In this document: piece by piece, positions 40,319 to 48,422 of the stretch
Position numbering within the stretch: the first letter of the stretch is position 1
How the letters are laid out: every line of letters starts with the position of its first letter
From: an uncultured Roseburia sp.
GTDB taxonomy: Bacteria; Bacillota; Clostridia; Lachnospirales; Lachnospiraceae
Assembly: GCA_934317215.1 (NCBI GenBank)
Contig: CAKREH010000016.1
Span: 1 to 64,000 of the forward strand
Length of the DNA stretch: 64,000 bases
Direction: 5' to 3'
Made by a program: the position numbers and the translations under genes
Notes under the pieces: model-generated
Told to the model about the DNA's origin: nothing
Databases searched by the model: none
What the model saw: the letters and a program-made list of their open reading frames with translations, nothing else

Positions 40319-41345
40319 ACTATATGTATTAAATCAGAGGCAGGATGAGACCTATGATGCAGCAGGAAAAGCCATGCGTGATGTATTTTCCGTGCTTGCA
40401 GATAAAAAGGCAAAAATTATCTGGAGTATGCCAAAACATTGCAGTAAATATTTAAAACTGCTGGATCTGCCATATCTGGTTCTGTTTCTGCTGTTTCGCG
40501 TAAAAAAAAGCGACAGCGTATTTTATTCGATCCCGGAAAATCATTTCAAGATCCGCCTGTTAAAGAGTCTGCAGCGAGTGAAAAAGTACCGGATCATCTG
40601 TTTTATCAATGATCTGAATGCGTTTCGCTATGACGGAGAGACAGACGGCGATCCCGGTGAGGTGAGAGCACTTGCTGCGGCGGATAAAATACTTGCACCG
40701 AATGCAAATACCATTTCCATGTTAAAGAAAAATGGTATTTCCTCGGACATGATACCGGTCGGAATCTGGGATTATCGTATGAATGGGACACAGATCGCTA
40801 AAATCCGTGAAATATCGCATGCACATCAAAAAGAAAATGAAGTGAAAATTGCATTTGCAGGCAATCTTAACAAATCAGAATTTTTATTTGTCATGGAGCT
40901 TCCTTCAGATGTCCGGATGGAATTATGGGGAAAACTGGATCAGGGGCGGGAAAAAACACTCGCAGAAGGCTGTCATTATCATGGAATCCTGTCCTCCGAC
41001 GAGATACCGTTTGCAGTAGGTGCGATGGATTATGGATTAGTCTGGGATGGCAGCGGAAAAGATGAGATCGAAGGCGGTCTGGGTGAATATCTTCGATACA
41101 ACAATTCCCATAAATGTGCGCTTTATCTTGCCTCCGGTCTCCCGGTCATCGTATGGAGCCAGTCCGGTATGGCACATTTTGTAAAAGAACATGCCTGCGG
41201 TATCACCATCGACCGTCTCAGTGATTTGGATCAGGCGCTCCATGCTGCGGATTATGCAAAACTCAAAGAGGCTGCCCTTGCAGTTGCACCGAAACTGTGG
41301 GAAGGATATTACTTAAGCAAAGCGATAGATTCCGCCTGTGAATAG
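40308..41345 (+). CDS. GT-B glycosyltransferase (galactofuranosyltransferase/GtfC-like)
   Basis: A 345-residue cytosolic GT-B glycosyltransferase. The N-terminal half has the donor-independent Rossmann fold with FINDLNAFRYD; the C-terminal half starts VKIAFAGNLNKSEFL and has the nucleotide-sugar-site segment GEYLRYNNSHKCALYLASG followed by LPVIVWSQSG, as in the beta-1,6-galactofuranosyltransferase-like group. Two start codons, 40296 and 40308, have identical ribosome binding sites because of a 12-bp duplication; the shorter product (MKNKLYVLN) is listed. Overlaps the polymerase gene. Confidence 0.8.
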   Translation: MKNKLYVLNQRQDETYDAAGKAMRDVFSVLADKKAKIIWSMPKHCSKYLKLLDLPYLVLFLLFRVKKSDSVFYSIPENHFKIRLLKSLQRVKKYRIICFINDLNAFRYDGETDGDPGEVRALAAADKILAPNANTISMLKKNGISSDMIPVGIWDYRMNGTQIAKIREISHAHQKENEVKIAFAGNLNKSEFLFVMELPSDVRMELWGKLDQGREKTLAEGCHYHGILSSDEIPFAVGAMDYGLVWDGSGKDEIEGGLGEYLRYNNSHKCALYLASGLPVIVWSQSGMAHFVKEHACGITIDRLSDLDQALHAADYAKLKEAALAVAPKLWEGYYLSKAIDSACE

Positions 41346-41464
41346 TTGTAAAACAATTAAATCATATAAAATAGTTGTGAAAAAGGTACAGTTTTAAAAG
41401 AAGGTGCTGTGGGCATCGCGCAGGGAAGAGAGTGCCTTTCACATACAAAGGAGAAAAGTTAGTT

Positions 41465-42499
41465 ATGAAAAAGAAATATTACCTTGAAGCCATCCGTATC
41501 CTTGCAATCCTGATGGTCATGTACAATCATTCTGCAGCATTTATGTCATTTTCAGATCAAAGTGGCGTGGAATATGCAATATCCTTCCTGTTTTCCATGG
41601 TATGCAAAGGCGCAGTACCACTGTTTTTTATGGTATCCGGTGCACTTTTGCTTGGAAAAAATGAGAGTGGGAAAGAATTGTTTCGAAAAAGGATTCTCCG
41701 CATGATTTTAGTGATCGTGCTGTTTTCATTCCTGTATTATCTGAAACTGGTATTAAAGGGCGAGCGTCCGTTTACACCGTTTTCTTTCCTTTTATCCCTG
41801 CCGTCAGATCTTGTATATCTGCCGTACTGGTTTTTGTACAGTTACCTCGGAGTGCTTACTATTTTACCAATTTTACGTCCTCTGGCGCAGAATATGACAA
41901 AAAATACGTTCTGGTATCTGATCATTTTACAGATACTGCTTGACAGTTTAAAACCGACCGCCTGGATATTGTGGGGATACGGACTCTGCGGTTATTATAA
42001 CTTTAGCGGACTGTTTCAGTACGTTATCTTTTATCCGCTGATCGGATATGGATTAGACCAGTATTTCAGTGAGAAAAAATTTGTGACACCGCAGAACATT
42101 GCAAGAAACCTGATTGTGATCGTTGCAGCAGTCCTCACGCAGAAGATGGTATACAAAGATTACCTCTCTGTCGGAAACTACCAGGAAGTATATCTTGGCA
42201 CCTGGCTGTCTGTTCCGGTCATTGTAATCTTCTTAAATGCCAAACTTCTGTTTCAGGAAGAGCGCTTGTCTGAACGCACGAAAAAAATTCTTTCCTGCGT
42301 CGGAAGCTGTGTGTTTGGTTGTTACCTCTTAGGCGGATTTATCGGAACAGGAGGAAAACTGGATATCATTTCTAATACCTTAACTCCGGTGACCGGGATG
42401 CTGCCGGCATATATCATTGAGATCATAATTGCATTCTGCATTGAGGTTGTCGTGACCATGGTGTTGAAGAAGCTGCCGGTATTTCGGAAATTGTTGTAG
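41465..42499 (+). CDS. membrane acyltransferase (acyltransferase 3 family), first
   Basis: A ten-helix acyltransferase 3 (OafA/WecH-like) protein, 344 residues, which adds acetyl or succinyl groups to sugars. The start YYLEAIRILAILMVMYNHSAAF gives the conserved Arg and catalytic-type His of helix 1; FFMVSGALLLG follows. AAGGAG precedes the start at 41465; an upstream in-frame codon at 41432 lacks one. Likely acylates the glycan made by its neighbours. Confidence 0.87.
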   Translation: MKKKYYLEAIRILAILMVMYNHSAAFMSFSDQSGVEYAISFLFSMVCKGAVPLFFMVSGALLLGKNESGKELFRKRILRMILVIVLFSFLYYLKLVLKGERPFTPFSFLLSLPSDLVYLPYWFLYSYLGVLTILPILRPLAQNMTKNTFWYLIILQILLDSLKPTAWILWGYGLCGYYNFSGLFQYVIFYPLIGYGLDQYFSEKKFVTPQNIARNLIVIVAAVLTQKMVYKDYLSVGNYQEVYLGTWLSVPVIVIFLNAKLLFQEERLSERTKKILSCVGSCVFGCYLLGGFIGTGGKLDIISNTLTPVTGMLPAYIIEIIIAFCIEVVVTMVLKKLPVFRKLL

Positions 42500-42526
42500 G
42501 GAAATAGAAATAATTGGATGTTTGGA

Positions 42527-42592
42527 ACAAAAGGTGTGCCGGGGTTCCGCAAATCCGGCAACACCAAAATCTCAGACACACCTTTTTTCGTC
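42527..42592 (+). terminator. terminator with nested hairpin
   Basis: Outer arms AAAAGGTGTG and CACACCTTTTTT enclose a second hairpin GCCGG/CCGGC. It ends the plus-strand run at 42499. Confidence 0.8.
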
Positions 42593-42639
42593 CTTCAGTC
42601 ACCGACTGCAATTATGCAAAAAAGCTGATACAAAAACCA

Positions 42640-43686
42640 TCACCCAATAAAATATCCGAGCAATCTTCCAACCACACCTCTCACCATCTTCACAATCCGC
42701 ATCACCACACCATCGACCACACTCACGATCCAGGGTTCCAGCCGTCCAACAGTCGCTTTCCGCACTTCGTTCAACAGACACGCAATCACCATGATCGCAA
42801 GCACATAACCGACCGCAAGGAATACTAAAAACCATGATCCGGCATACGGCTTAAAATTAACCCATTTCAGCAGAAACGTCTGTACCGTCCCGTCTAACAC
42901 ATAAACAGCGAGCACATTCCCCGCAGCCCGGTTGATAAAACGGCTGTGAAAATTGATCTCACGAAACAGCAGCAGCACCATCACAGAACCGAAGATAATG
43001 AAAATCGAACAATCCCTGCAGAATGTCGTGTAAAGTTTCCCGCGGAGAAATGTGAGAGAACTGTCTGCAAGAAAAATAAAGGTGACGCTAAGGAGCAGTC
43101 CAAGCAGCAGGCGATGAACATTGTGGCTGCGGTTATGATAAAGTGCAAGGAAGCGTCCGAGCAGATAGATCATAACCATGTGGACAAGCCCTTTCCCTCC
43201 GTCCTGCATGATCTCGAAAAATCCGAAAGTCGGGATCACGGAGAACAGGAGCAGCAGTACCGCGAGCAGCTTTTCAAAGTTTTCCTTTGACAGCTTTTCC
43301 GGGATCTGGTTTAAAAACGGCGTTAAAAAGCAGAGGAAAAAGTAGCAACTGATAAACCAGTAATATCTTGAAATTACCGGAATACAGGATTTGATCAGTG
43401 CTTTTACACCAAAATTTCCCACGGCAGCCGTACCGAATATCGTAAAAAAGATGATCATAAGGTCAAGCCGGATCAGTTTTTTGAAATCGAAACGGATACC
43501 GAAATAACCGGAGATCAGAATAAAGCAGGTGACTCCCATATTGAAGACGGAATTCACCAGTACATGGATCTCTGTGTTAAAAATCGATATGGAAGTGTCG
43601 ATCCCGCCGAAAGTGTGCATCATCAGAATCCCGAAAATGCACAGTAAACGTAATAATTCAAAATTAGAAGAGCGTTCTTTTGACAT
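42640..43686 (-). CDS. membrane acyltransferase (acyltransferase 3 family), second
   Basis: Another acyltransferase 3 protein, 348 residues, about ten helices. The first helix reads SNFELLRLLCIFGILMMHTFGG with the conserved Arg and His; FILISGYFGI follows. Its hydrophobic C terminus ends with an unusual Val/Gly/Arg-rich amphipathic tail. The start at 43686 has GAGG six bases upstream; a further in-frame ATG at 43698 has no site. With the two following minus-strand genes it forms a block inverted relative to the rest of the glycan locus. Confidence 0.87.
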   Translation of the reverse strand: MSKERSSNFELLRLLCIFGILMMHTFGGIDTSISIFNTEIHVLVNSVFNMGVTCFILISGYFGIRFDFKKLIRLDLMIIFFTIFGTAAVGNFGVKALIKSCIPVISRYYWFISCYFFLCFLTPFLNQIPEKLSKENFEKLLAVLLLLFSVIPTFGFFEIMQDGGKGLVHMVMIYLLGRFLALYHNRSHNVHRLLLGLLLSVTFIFLADSSLTFLRGKLYTTFCRDCSIFIIFGSVMVLLLFREINFHSRFINRAAGNVLAVYVLDGTVQTFLLKWVNFKPYAGSWFLVFLAVGYVLAIMVIACLLNEVRKATVGRLEPWIVSVVDGVVMRIVKMVRGVVGRLLGYFIG

Positions 43687-43709
43687 AACAAGCCTCATTT
43701 CCCAAAAGA

Positions 43710-44729
43710 TCAGGCATTTTTACTGCGTTTGATCTTTAGTTTCTGCTGCCATTTTGTGTTGCCATGTTTGATATCTGCGAGTCTGCCGCGGCATTTTAAC
43801 ATGTAGGTCACAAACTTTGCGTGTGCAGAATAGGACTGGTTTTCGTAGATGCCTTCCATAAAGATTTTTGTGATGTCAACAAAGTGAAGGTTTAAAAACC
43901 AGGTTTTTTCATGACCGTCGATCGTATAGCAGTAAGGTCTGCCGTCTTCCCAGTGCAGGTTCTTTACGCTTAGGTGTTTGATATATTCGTACTGGTGCTC
44001 TAAGTAGCCGGAGGATTCGCCGACGGAATTATCGAATACACTGTGGTCTGCATCATCTTTTAACAGATTTAAGTATTCGCCCTCCGGAAGGGAAGTAACC
44101 CAGAGGTGGAGTAATGCCATTTCGCCGACACCGCCGTACATGCCAAATTTGCGGTGAACATCCCATTTTTTCATCAGGATGTCTTTGTGGTTTTCGTACA
44201 TATCGATGCAGAAATCTGTAAACTCGCGGAGACCTTGTGTGGTAAAATAAGAAAAACCGGCGCAGGTTTTCCATTTTAAGCCATTACCTTTTTCAAGCAT
44301 GGCAAAATCCTGTAAAAGCGGAGTTTCAGCAGCTGCCTTGCAGTGGCGGAACGGTTCGTATTCGCTGACATTTAAGTAAAGTAAAACGTCGCTGTCGATG
44401 ATGACACATTCCTCAAAGGAGTTGCGCTCTAAGTACTCTAATATAAGGAAGAAACGCTTGAAAATTCCTTCCGCCCATGCAGTCGGGTAGGTGGAAAGAT
44501 TCTCGAATGCAGCGTGGAATCTTTTCCATTTATCCGTGATAAAATCGTTGGCATTGTGCCAGTCGTCACACCATGCTTTATTATATTCATCACCCAGTAA
44601 AACGACCTTTTCGTTATATTTTTTTGCCTGTGCAATACAGTATCTTAAATATTCCTGATTCTTTTTTCCGGCGGCCTGTGCCTTCTCTCCGGTTTCATGA
44701 TGAACCATAACAGGAATGATTTTGCTCAT
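43710..44729 (-). CDS. putative GT-A glycosyltransferase with DXD motif
   Basis: A soluble 339-residue protein. It starts SKIIPVMVHHE and contains FEECVIIDSDVLLYLN, a DxD-type metal and nucleotide-sugar site in a GT-A context (GT8-like), followed by an acceptor-side region rich in aromatic residues (CAGFSYFTTQGL, FGMYGGVGEMALLHLW). A definite family cannot be named. It lies 20 bases after the putative GT-D-like gene and before the acyltransferase, in one minus-strand operon. Confidence 0.7.
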   Translation of the reverse strand: MSKIIPVMVHHETGEKAQAAGKKNQEYLRYCIAQAKKYNEKVVLLGDEYNKAWCDDWHNANDFITDKWKRFHAAFENLSTYPTAWAEGIFKRFFLILEYLERNSFEECVIIDSDVLLYLNVSEYEPFRHCKAAAETPLLQDFAMLEKGNGLKWKTCAGFSYFTTQGLREFTDFCIDMYENHKDILMKKWDVHRKFGMYGGVGEMALLHLWVTSLPEGEYLNLLKDDADHSVFDNSVGESSGYLEHQYEYIKHLSVKNLHWEDGRPYCYTIDGHEKTWFLNLHFVDITKIFMEGIYENQSYSAHAKFVTYMLKCRGRLADIKHGNTKWQQKLKIKRSKNA

Positions 44730-44748
44730 AATAAGTTTTCCCCCTTAG

Positions 44749-45702
44749 TTATTCTTTCTTCCAGTAAGTTCCGCCTTCCACGTCGCCGCTTCCAGTCGGT
44801 ACTTCGTCCGCCATTGGATAGTGCCAGTAATCGTTATACATGGCAGCGATATCCGGTTCTTCTTCGTCCCAGCGTCTGCCCTTTAAGCCGAACAGGATCT
44901 GCAGGCAGCCGCCGAGATGGATTGCCTGTTTCCCTGTTTTTTTGATGTGGGCGGCAAGCGGATAGCCGTAGGCGCCACAGCCGATCAAAGCAATGTCAAA
45001 GTCGATTTTTTCACATTCGCTGCACATATAATCGAGCGCATCAAACCATGTGGAAAAGCGCGGATCCGTAGCACTGCCGGCGGTCTGTACCGCTTTTAAG
45101 GTCTTTAATGTAAACTCCGGTAAAATGTCCGTGCCCGGAAAAAGTTTATCAAAGTGCTGATACTGATTCTGGATTGATTCCTCGAATGGATGAATGATGA
45201 GCACTTTTTTTCCGGCGAGGGCAGCAGACCACGGGTTATTGCTGCGCCATGGTTCTAAAGAGATCAGACGGCAGGTCGCAGACAGATCCCTGCAGTATTT
45301 GCGGATGTAGTAGTCCTCGCAGGCATTCTGCCAGAGACCTAAGATGTCGGTCTGTCTGCAGGCATCCTTCATCACGTCGTTAAAACGCGGGAGAAGTGTG
45401 GTGTCATTTGGGAAAAAACCGGCGCAGGTAAAAAGCTGTTCACAGGCTTTTTCTTTTTTTGATTCCATGTGAAATTCATCCACACGCATATTGAAAAGTT
45501 CAACGGCACCAAAACGTCCCATCATAAACGGTCTGCCGGAACGGATCAGGTCTGCGGTATATTGGTTCAATGCATCCGTGTCATAAAACGGCTTGCCGAC
45601 ATAATGCCGATAAAGAAAATCTGAGTCACCTGCTGTCTGCCGCAGTTTGTTGCGCAGACAGTATTTTAACTGATAATAAGAGGCTCCAAGGATCGTACCC
45701 AT
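44749..45702 (-). CDS. putative GT-D-like glycosyltransferase
   Basis: A soluble 317-residue protein. The segment PFMMGRFGAVELFNMR resembles the RFGDGE-type motif of the DUF1792 (GT-D) glycosyltransferase fold, but the acidic residue pattern is altered, so the assignment is tentative. Further segments KKVLIIHPFEESI and FDIALIGCGAYGYPLAAHIKK look like Rossmann strands. The ATG at 45702 has AGAAAGGAG ten bases upstream; the frame stays open to 45900 but that part overlaps the divergent promoter. First gene of the minus-strand operon. Confidence 0.55.
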   Translation of the reverse strand: MGTILGASYYQLKYCLRNKLRQTAGDSDFLYRHYVGKPFYDTDALNQYTADLIRSGRPFMMGRFGAVELFNMRVDEFHMESKKEKACEQLFTCAGFFPNDTTLLPRFNDVMKDACRQTDILGLWQNACEDYYIRKYCRDLSATCRLISLEPWRSNNPWSAALAGKKVLIIHPFEESIQNQYQHFDKLFPGTDILPEFTLKTLKAVQTAGSATDPRFSTWFDALDYMCSECEKIDFDIALIGCGAYGYPLAAHIKKTGKQAIHLGGCLQILFGLKGRRWDEEEPDIAAMYNDYWHYPMADEVPTGSGDVEGGTYWKKE

Positions 45703-45804
45703 CTTAAGAACACTCCTTTCTGATTGCAGTACATAGATATAAACATCATAAACAATGCTTTCTGCGGTGTCAAGGGAAATGGAATGGTGAGGGGAATCTA
45801 CTGT

Positions 45805-45834
45805 TTGACACTTCCTATATATTTTTGATACAAT
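45805..45834 (+). promoter_or_regulatory. promoter of the GtrII-family gene and downstream operon
   Basis: TTGACA (45805-45810), 18 bases, TACAAT (45829-45834), about 50 bases before the start at 45887. It lies between the inverted gene block and the rightward operon. Confidence 0.7.
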
Positions 45835-45886
45835 AAATCTTACATGAAGTTGGGAAAATAATAAAACAAAGAGAGAAGGAGAAGTT

Positions 45887-47497
45887 ATGAATACGATCAA
45901 ATGGAAAACGCCGGATCAGTATCTGACCGAGTGGTACCGGAAGCTTTCAGGAGCGGTAAAGACTGCTTTTTATGCTGCGTTTATCTTGGGACTTGCAGCT
46001 CATTTGTATCAGTTCACGAATAAATTATATAATTATGATGAACTTGCAAATACACCTGGAGGTATCGGATTAAGTACAGAACAGGGAAGATGGCTGTTAA
46101 ACTGGATGGGACGGTTTATGCGTTCTGTCTTTGGAGGTTCGTATTCGCTTCCATTTTTCAATGGAATATTTGCATTGCTGTTCCTTTCGATTTCGGCGGG
46201 AATGGTTGTTTCTGTTTTTAAGGTGAAAAGCCGCCTGACAGCAGGACTGATCGGCGGACTGATGACCGTGTTTCCAGCAGTTGTGTCCATGTACTTTTTT
46301 ATGTTCCTGGCACTTTACTATGCAATCGGCATTTTCTTCAGTGTATATGCGGCATATCTGGTGGTGAAGTACCCGAAAAGCATTGTGGGAAATATTGCTG
46401 CGGTAATCATGATCATGTGCTCTCTTGGTGTTTATCAGGCATATTTTCCGGACACCGTATGCATCCTTCTTATGGTGGTGATCTTAAAAGCGGCATTCGG
46501 TAATATGAAAGATAAAAAAGAATGGAAGGAGTTTTTCCTTACCATTGTGCGGTTTTTAGCTGTCATGGCGGCCGGTATTGTCGTTTATTTTCTTGCAAAC
46601 AAAGCAGTGCTTGCTGTCACACATATACAGCTTACCAGTTACCAGGGCGGAGATACGATGGGAAAGATCACTTTCGCACAGCTCATGGATGCGGTACGGC
46701 ACTGCTATACATCCTTTTTCGACCTTGGATTCTCCGATGTCATGGGGATCAATTACAACAGCACTGTAATGCGTCTCGTAAAATTGGTATGGGTTTTATT
46801 TGCAGCCGGTATCGGTGCTTATCTGATATTAAAGAAAAAGGAATATATAAATAAGGTAATCGTTTTGTGCGGCATGCTGGTATTTCCGCTGGCAATGTTT
46901 TTGATCTATGTGATGGCGCCAAATTCTTACTGTTATACACTGATGGCTTATCCGGTTGTATTTTTCTTTATATTTTTCCTTTTGTGGATGGATGCATGTT
47001 TTATGAATTTGAGACTGAATGTGCAGGTTAAAAGCATCGCAGGCTGGATATCTGCGTTACTTACGACAGCGATTGTCATCATATTTATCTGGTATGCAAA
47101 TGGCAACTATATGGCGCTTGAGTATACGAAATACCATGATTTTGCCTATGTCCAGACAATGATCACACAAATCAAAAGTGTGGAAGATTATTCCCAGGAT
47201 AAGCCGGTGATCGTGGTCGGAACACAGATTTCAGACGGCACGAACGGAATGGGAAGCCTGATCGGTGATACGTTTATAGTCGGTGGAAAGGCTGATTCAA
47301 ATTTAGGATATAATTCACTTTTGTACCTGATGTCCGATTATCTTGGATATTCTCCTTATTATGGTACTTATGAGGAGATTCAGAACTGGATGAAGAGAGA
47401 GGTTGTCAAAGAGATGCCGTCTTATCCGGCAGAAGGCTCGATTCAGGTAATCGATGATACGATCATTGTAAAACTGTCTGATTATGAAATAAATTAG
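45887..47497 (+). CDS. GtrII family membrane glucosyltransferase-like protein
   Basis: A 536-residue polytopic membrane protein of the Glucos_trans_II (GtrII) group, which transfers a sugar from polyprenyl phosphate to a surface polymer. The first outside loop contains YNYDELANTPGG, with the acidic residues expected for GT-C catalysis; about eleven helices and a C-terminal extracytoplasmic domain (residues about 420-536) follow. Fits with the GtrA and GtrB-like genes at 32751-35213 as suppliers of the lipid-linked sugar. AAGGAG upstream. Confidence 0.8.
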   Translation: MNTIKWKTPDQYLTEWYRKLSGAVKTAFYAAFILGLAAHLYQFTNKLYNYDELANTPGGIGLSTEQGRWLLNWMGRFMRSVFGGSYSLPFFNGIFALLFLSISAGMVVSVFKVKSRLTAGLIGGLMTVFPAVVSMYFFMFLALYYAIGIFFSVYAAYLVVKYPKSIVGNIAAVIMIMCSLGVYQAYFPDTVCILLMVVILKAAFGNMKDKKEWKEFFLTIVRFLAVMAAGIVVYFLANKAVLAVTHIQLTSYQGGDTMGKITFAQLMDAVRHCYTSFFDLGFSDVMGINYNSTVMRLVKLVWVLFAAGIGAYLILKKKEYINKVIVLCGMLVFPLAMFLIYVMAPNSYCYTLMAYPVVFFFIFFLLWMDACFMNLRLNVQVKSIAGWISALLTTAIVIIFIWYANGNYMALEYTKYHDFAYVQTMITQIKSVEDYSQDKPVIVVGTQISDGTNGMGSLIGDTFIVGGKADSNLGYNSLLYLMSDYLGYSPYYGTYEEIQNWMKREVVKEMPSYPAEGSIQVIDDTIIVKLSDYEIN

Positions 47498-47508
47498 GGA
47501 ACGATTGG

Positions 47509-48369
47509 ATGAAAAAATATTTATATCTCATGAGAGTACATCATTATATCAAAAACATACTGATTTTTATGCCGCTGATCTTCAGTGGAAATCTGATGGA
47601 CCGGCGGAAATTTACGGCGACACTGCTTGGAATGATCGCATTTTCACTGGTCACATCAGCAGTTTATATCATCAATGATCTCAGGGATGCTGAAAAAGAC
47701 CGGATGCATCCGACGAAGAAAAACCGTCCGATCGCATCCGGTGCGGTTACACCGTTTCATGCAGTGGTGCTGATGGTGATCATTCTGATCGTGGCGATGG
47801 TACTGCTTGCAGTGTCAGATGCGACAGCCGGCAGTTATGCGCTGGTGCTGTTATATCTGTTTATCAATGTCGCATACAGTATGGGACTTAAGGATGTGCC
47901 GCTTTTAGATGTGACGATCCTTGCATCCGGGTTTCTGCTGCGCGTACTGTTTGGCGCAGTGCTGACGGGAACAGAAGTTTCAGAGTGGCTGTATCTTACC
48001 GTGCTTTCCGGTGCGTTTTATTTCAGTCTTGGAAAGAGACGCAATGAGCTTCAGAAGAAAAAAGACGGGGATACCCGCAAGGTACTCAAGTATTATACGA
48101 GAGATTTTCTCGATAAAAATATGTACATGTGTCTGGCATTGCTCAATACATTTTATGCGTTATGGTGTAAGGATATTACAAATGCGGGCATGAAATATGC
48201 GATGTGGACAGTACCGATCGTGATTTTGATCTGTATGAAGTACAGCCTGACGGTTGAGGGCAATTCGGAGGGAGATCCTGTCGAGGTACTTTTACATGAT
48301 AAGGTGCTGATGGCACTGTGTATTGTTTATGGCATTGTGATGGTCGCCATGCTTTATACTGGAGTATAG
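47509..48369 (+). CDS. UbiA family prenyltransferase, decaprenyl-phosphate phosphoribosyltransferase-like
   Basis: An eight- or nine-helix UbiA-fold transferase, 286 residues. The first metal motif is NDLRDAEKDRMHPTKKNRP, which closely follows the pattern of mycobacterial DPPR synthase (NDxxDxxxDxxHPTKxxRPIA). That enzyme joins phosphoribose from PRPP to polyprenyl phosphate, the first step towards a lipid-linked arabinose or ribose donor. The second motif region (SLGKRRNEL) is also as in that group. It follows the GtrII-like gene by 11 bases. No DPPR phosphatase or DprE-like epimerase is in the window, so the final sugar is unclear. Confidence 0.85.
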   Translation: MKKYLYLMRVHHYIKNILIFMPLIFSGNLMDRRKFTATLLGMIAFSLVTSAVYIINDLRDAEKDRMHPTKKNRPIASGAVTPFHAVVLMVIILIVAMVLLAVSDATAGSYALVLLYLFINVAYSMGLKDVPLLDVTILASGFLLRVLFGAVLTGTEVSEWLYLTVLSGAFYFSLGKRRNELQKKKDGDTRKVLKYYTRDFLDKNMYMCLALLNTFYALWCKDITNAGMKYAMWTVPIVILICMKYSLTVEGNSEGDPVEVLLHDKVLMALCIVYGIVMVAMLYTGV

Positions 48370-48388
48370 AAAAAGTGTACAAACGTTA

Positions 48389-48420
48389 GATGCCCTGAAA
48401 AGCGGCAGGAATGGAGAGTT
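48389..48420 (+). promoter_or_regulatory. short form of leader family C (copy 4)
   Basis: GATGCCCTGAAAAG followed by CGGCAGGAATGGAG repeats the 3' module of copies 1 and 2 (hairpin 3 and ribosome binding site) directly before the start at 48423. Hairpins 1 and 2 and the 17-codon frame are missing. Confidence 0.6.
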
Positions 48421-48422
48421 TT

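Noticed and set aside
45703..45900. Longer N terminus for the GT-D-like protein
   Set aside because: The extension is read through the divergent promoter, is hydrophobic without sense, and the ATG at 45702 has a strong AGAAAGGAG site.
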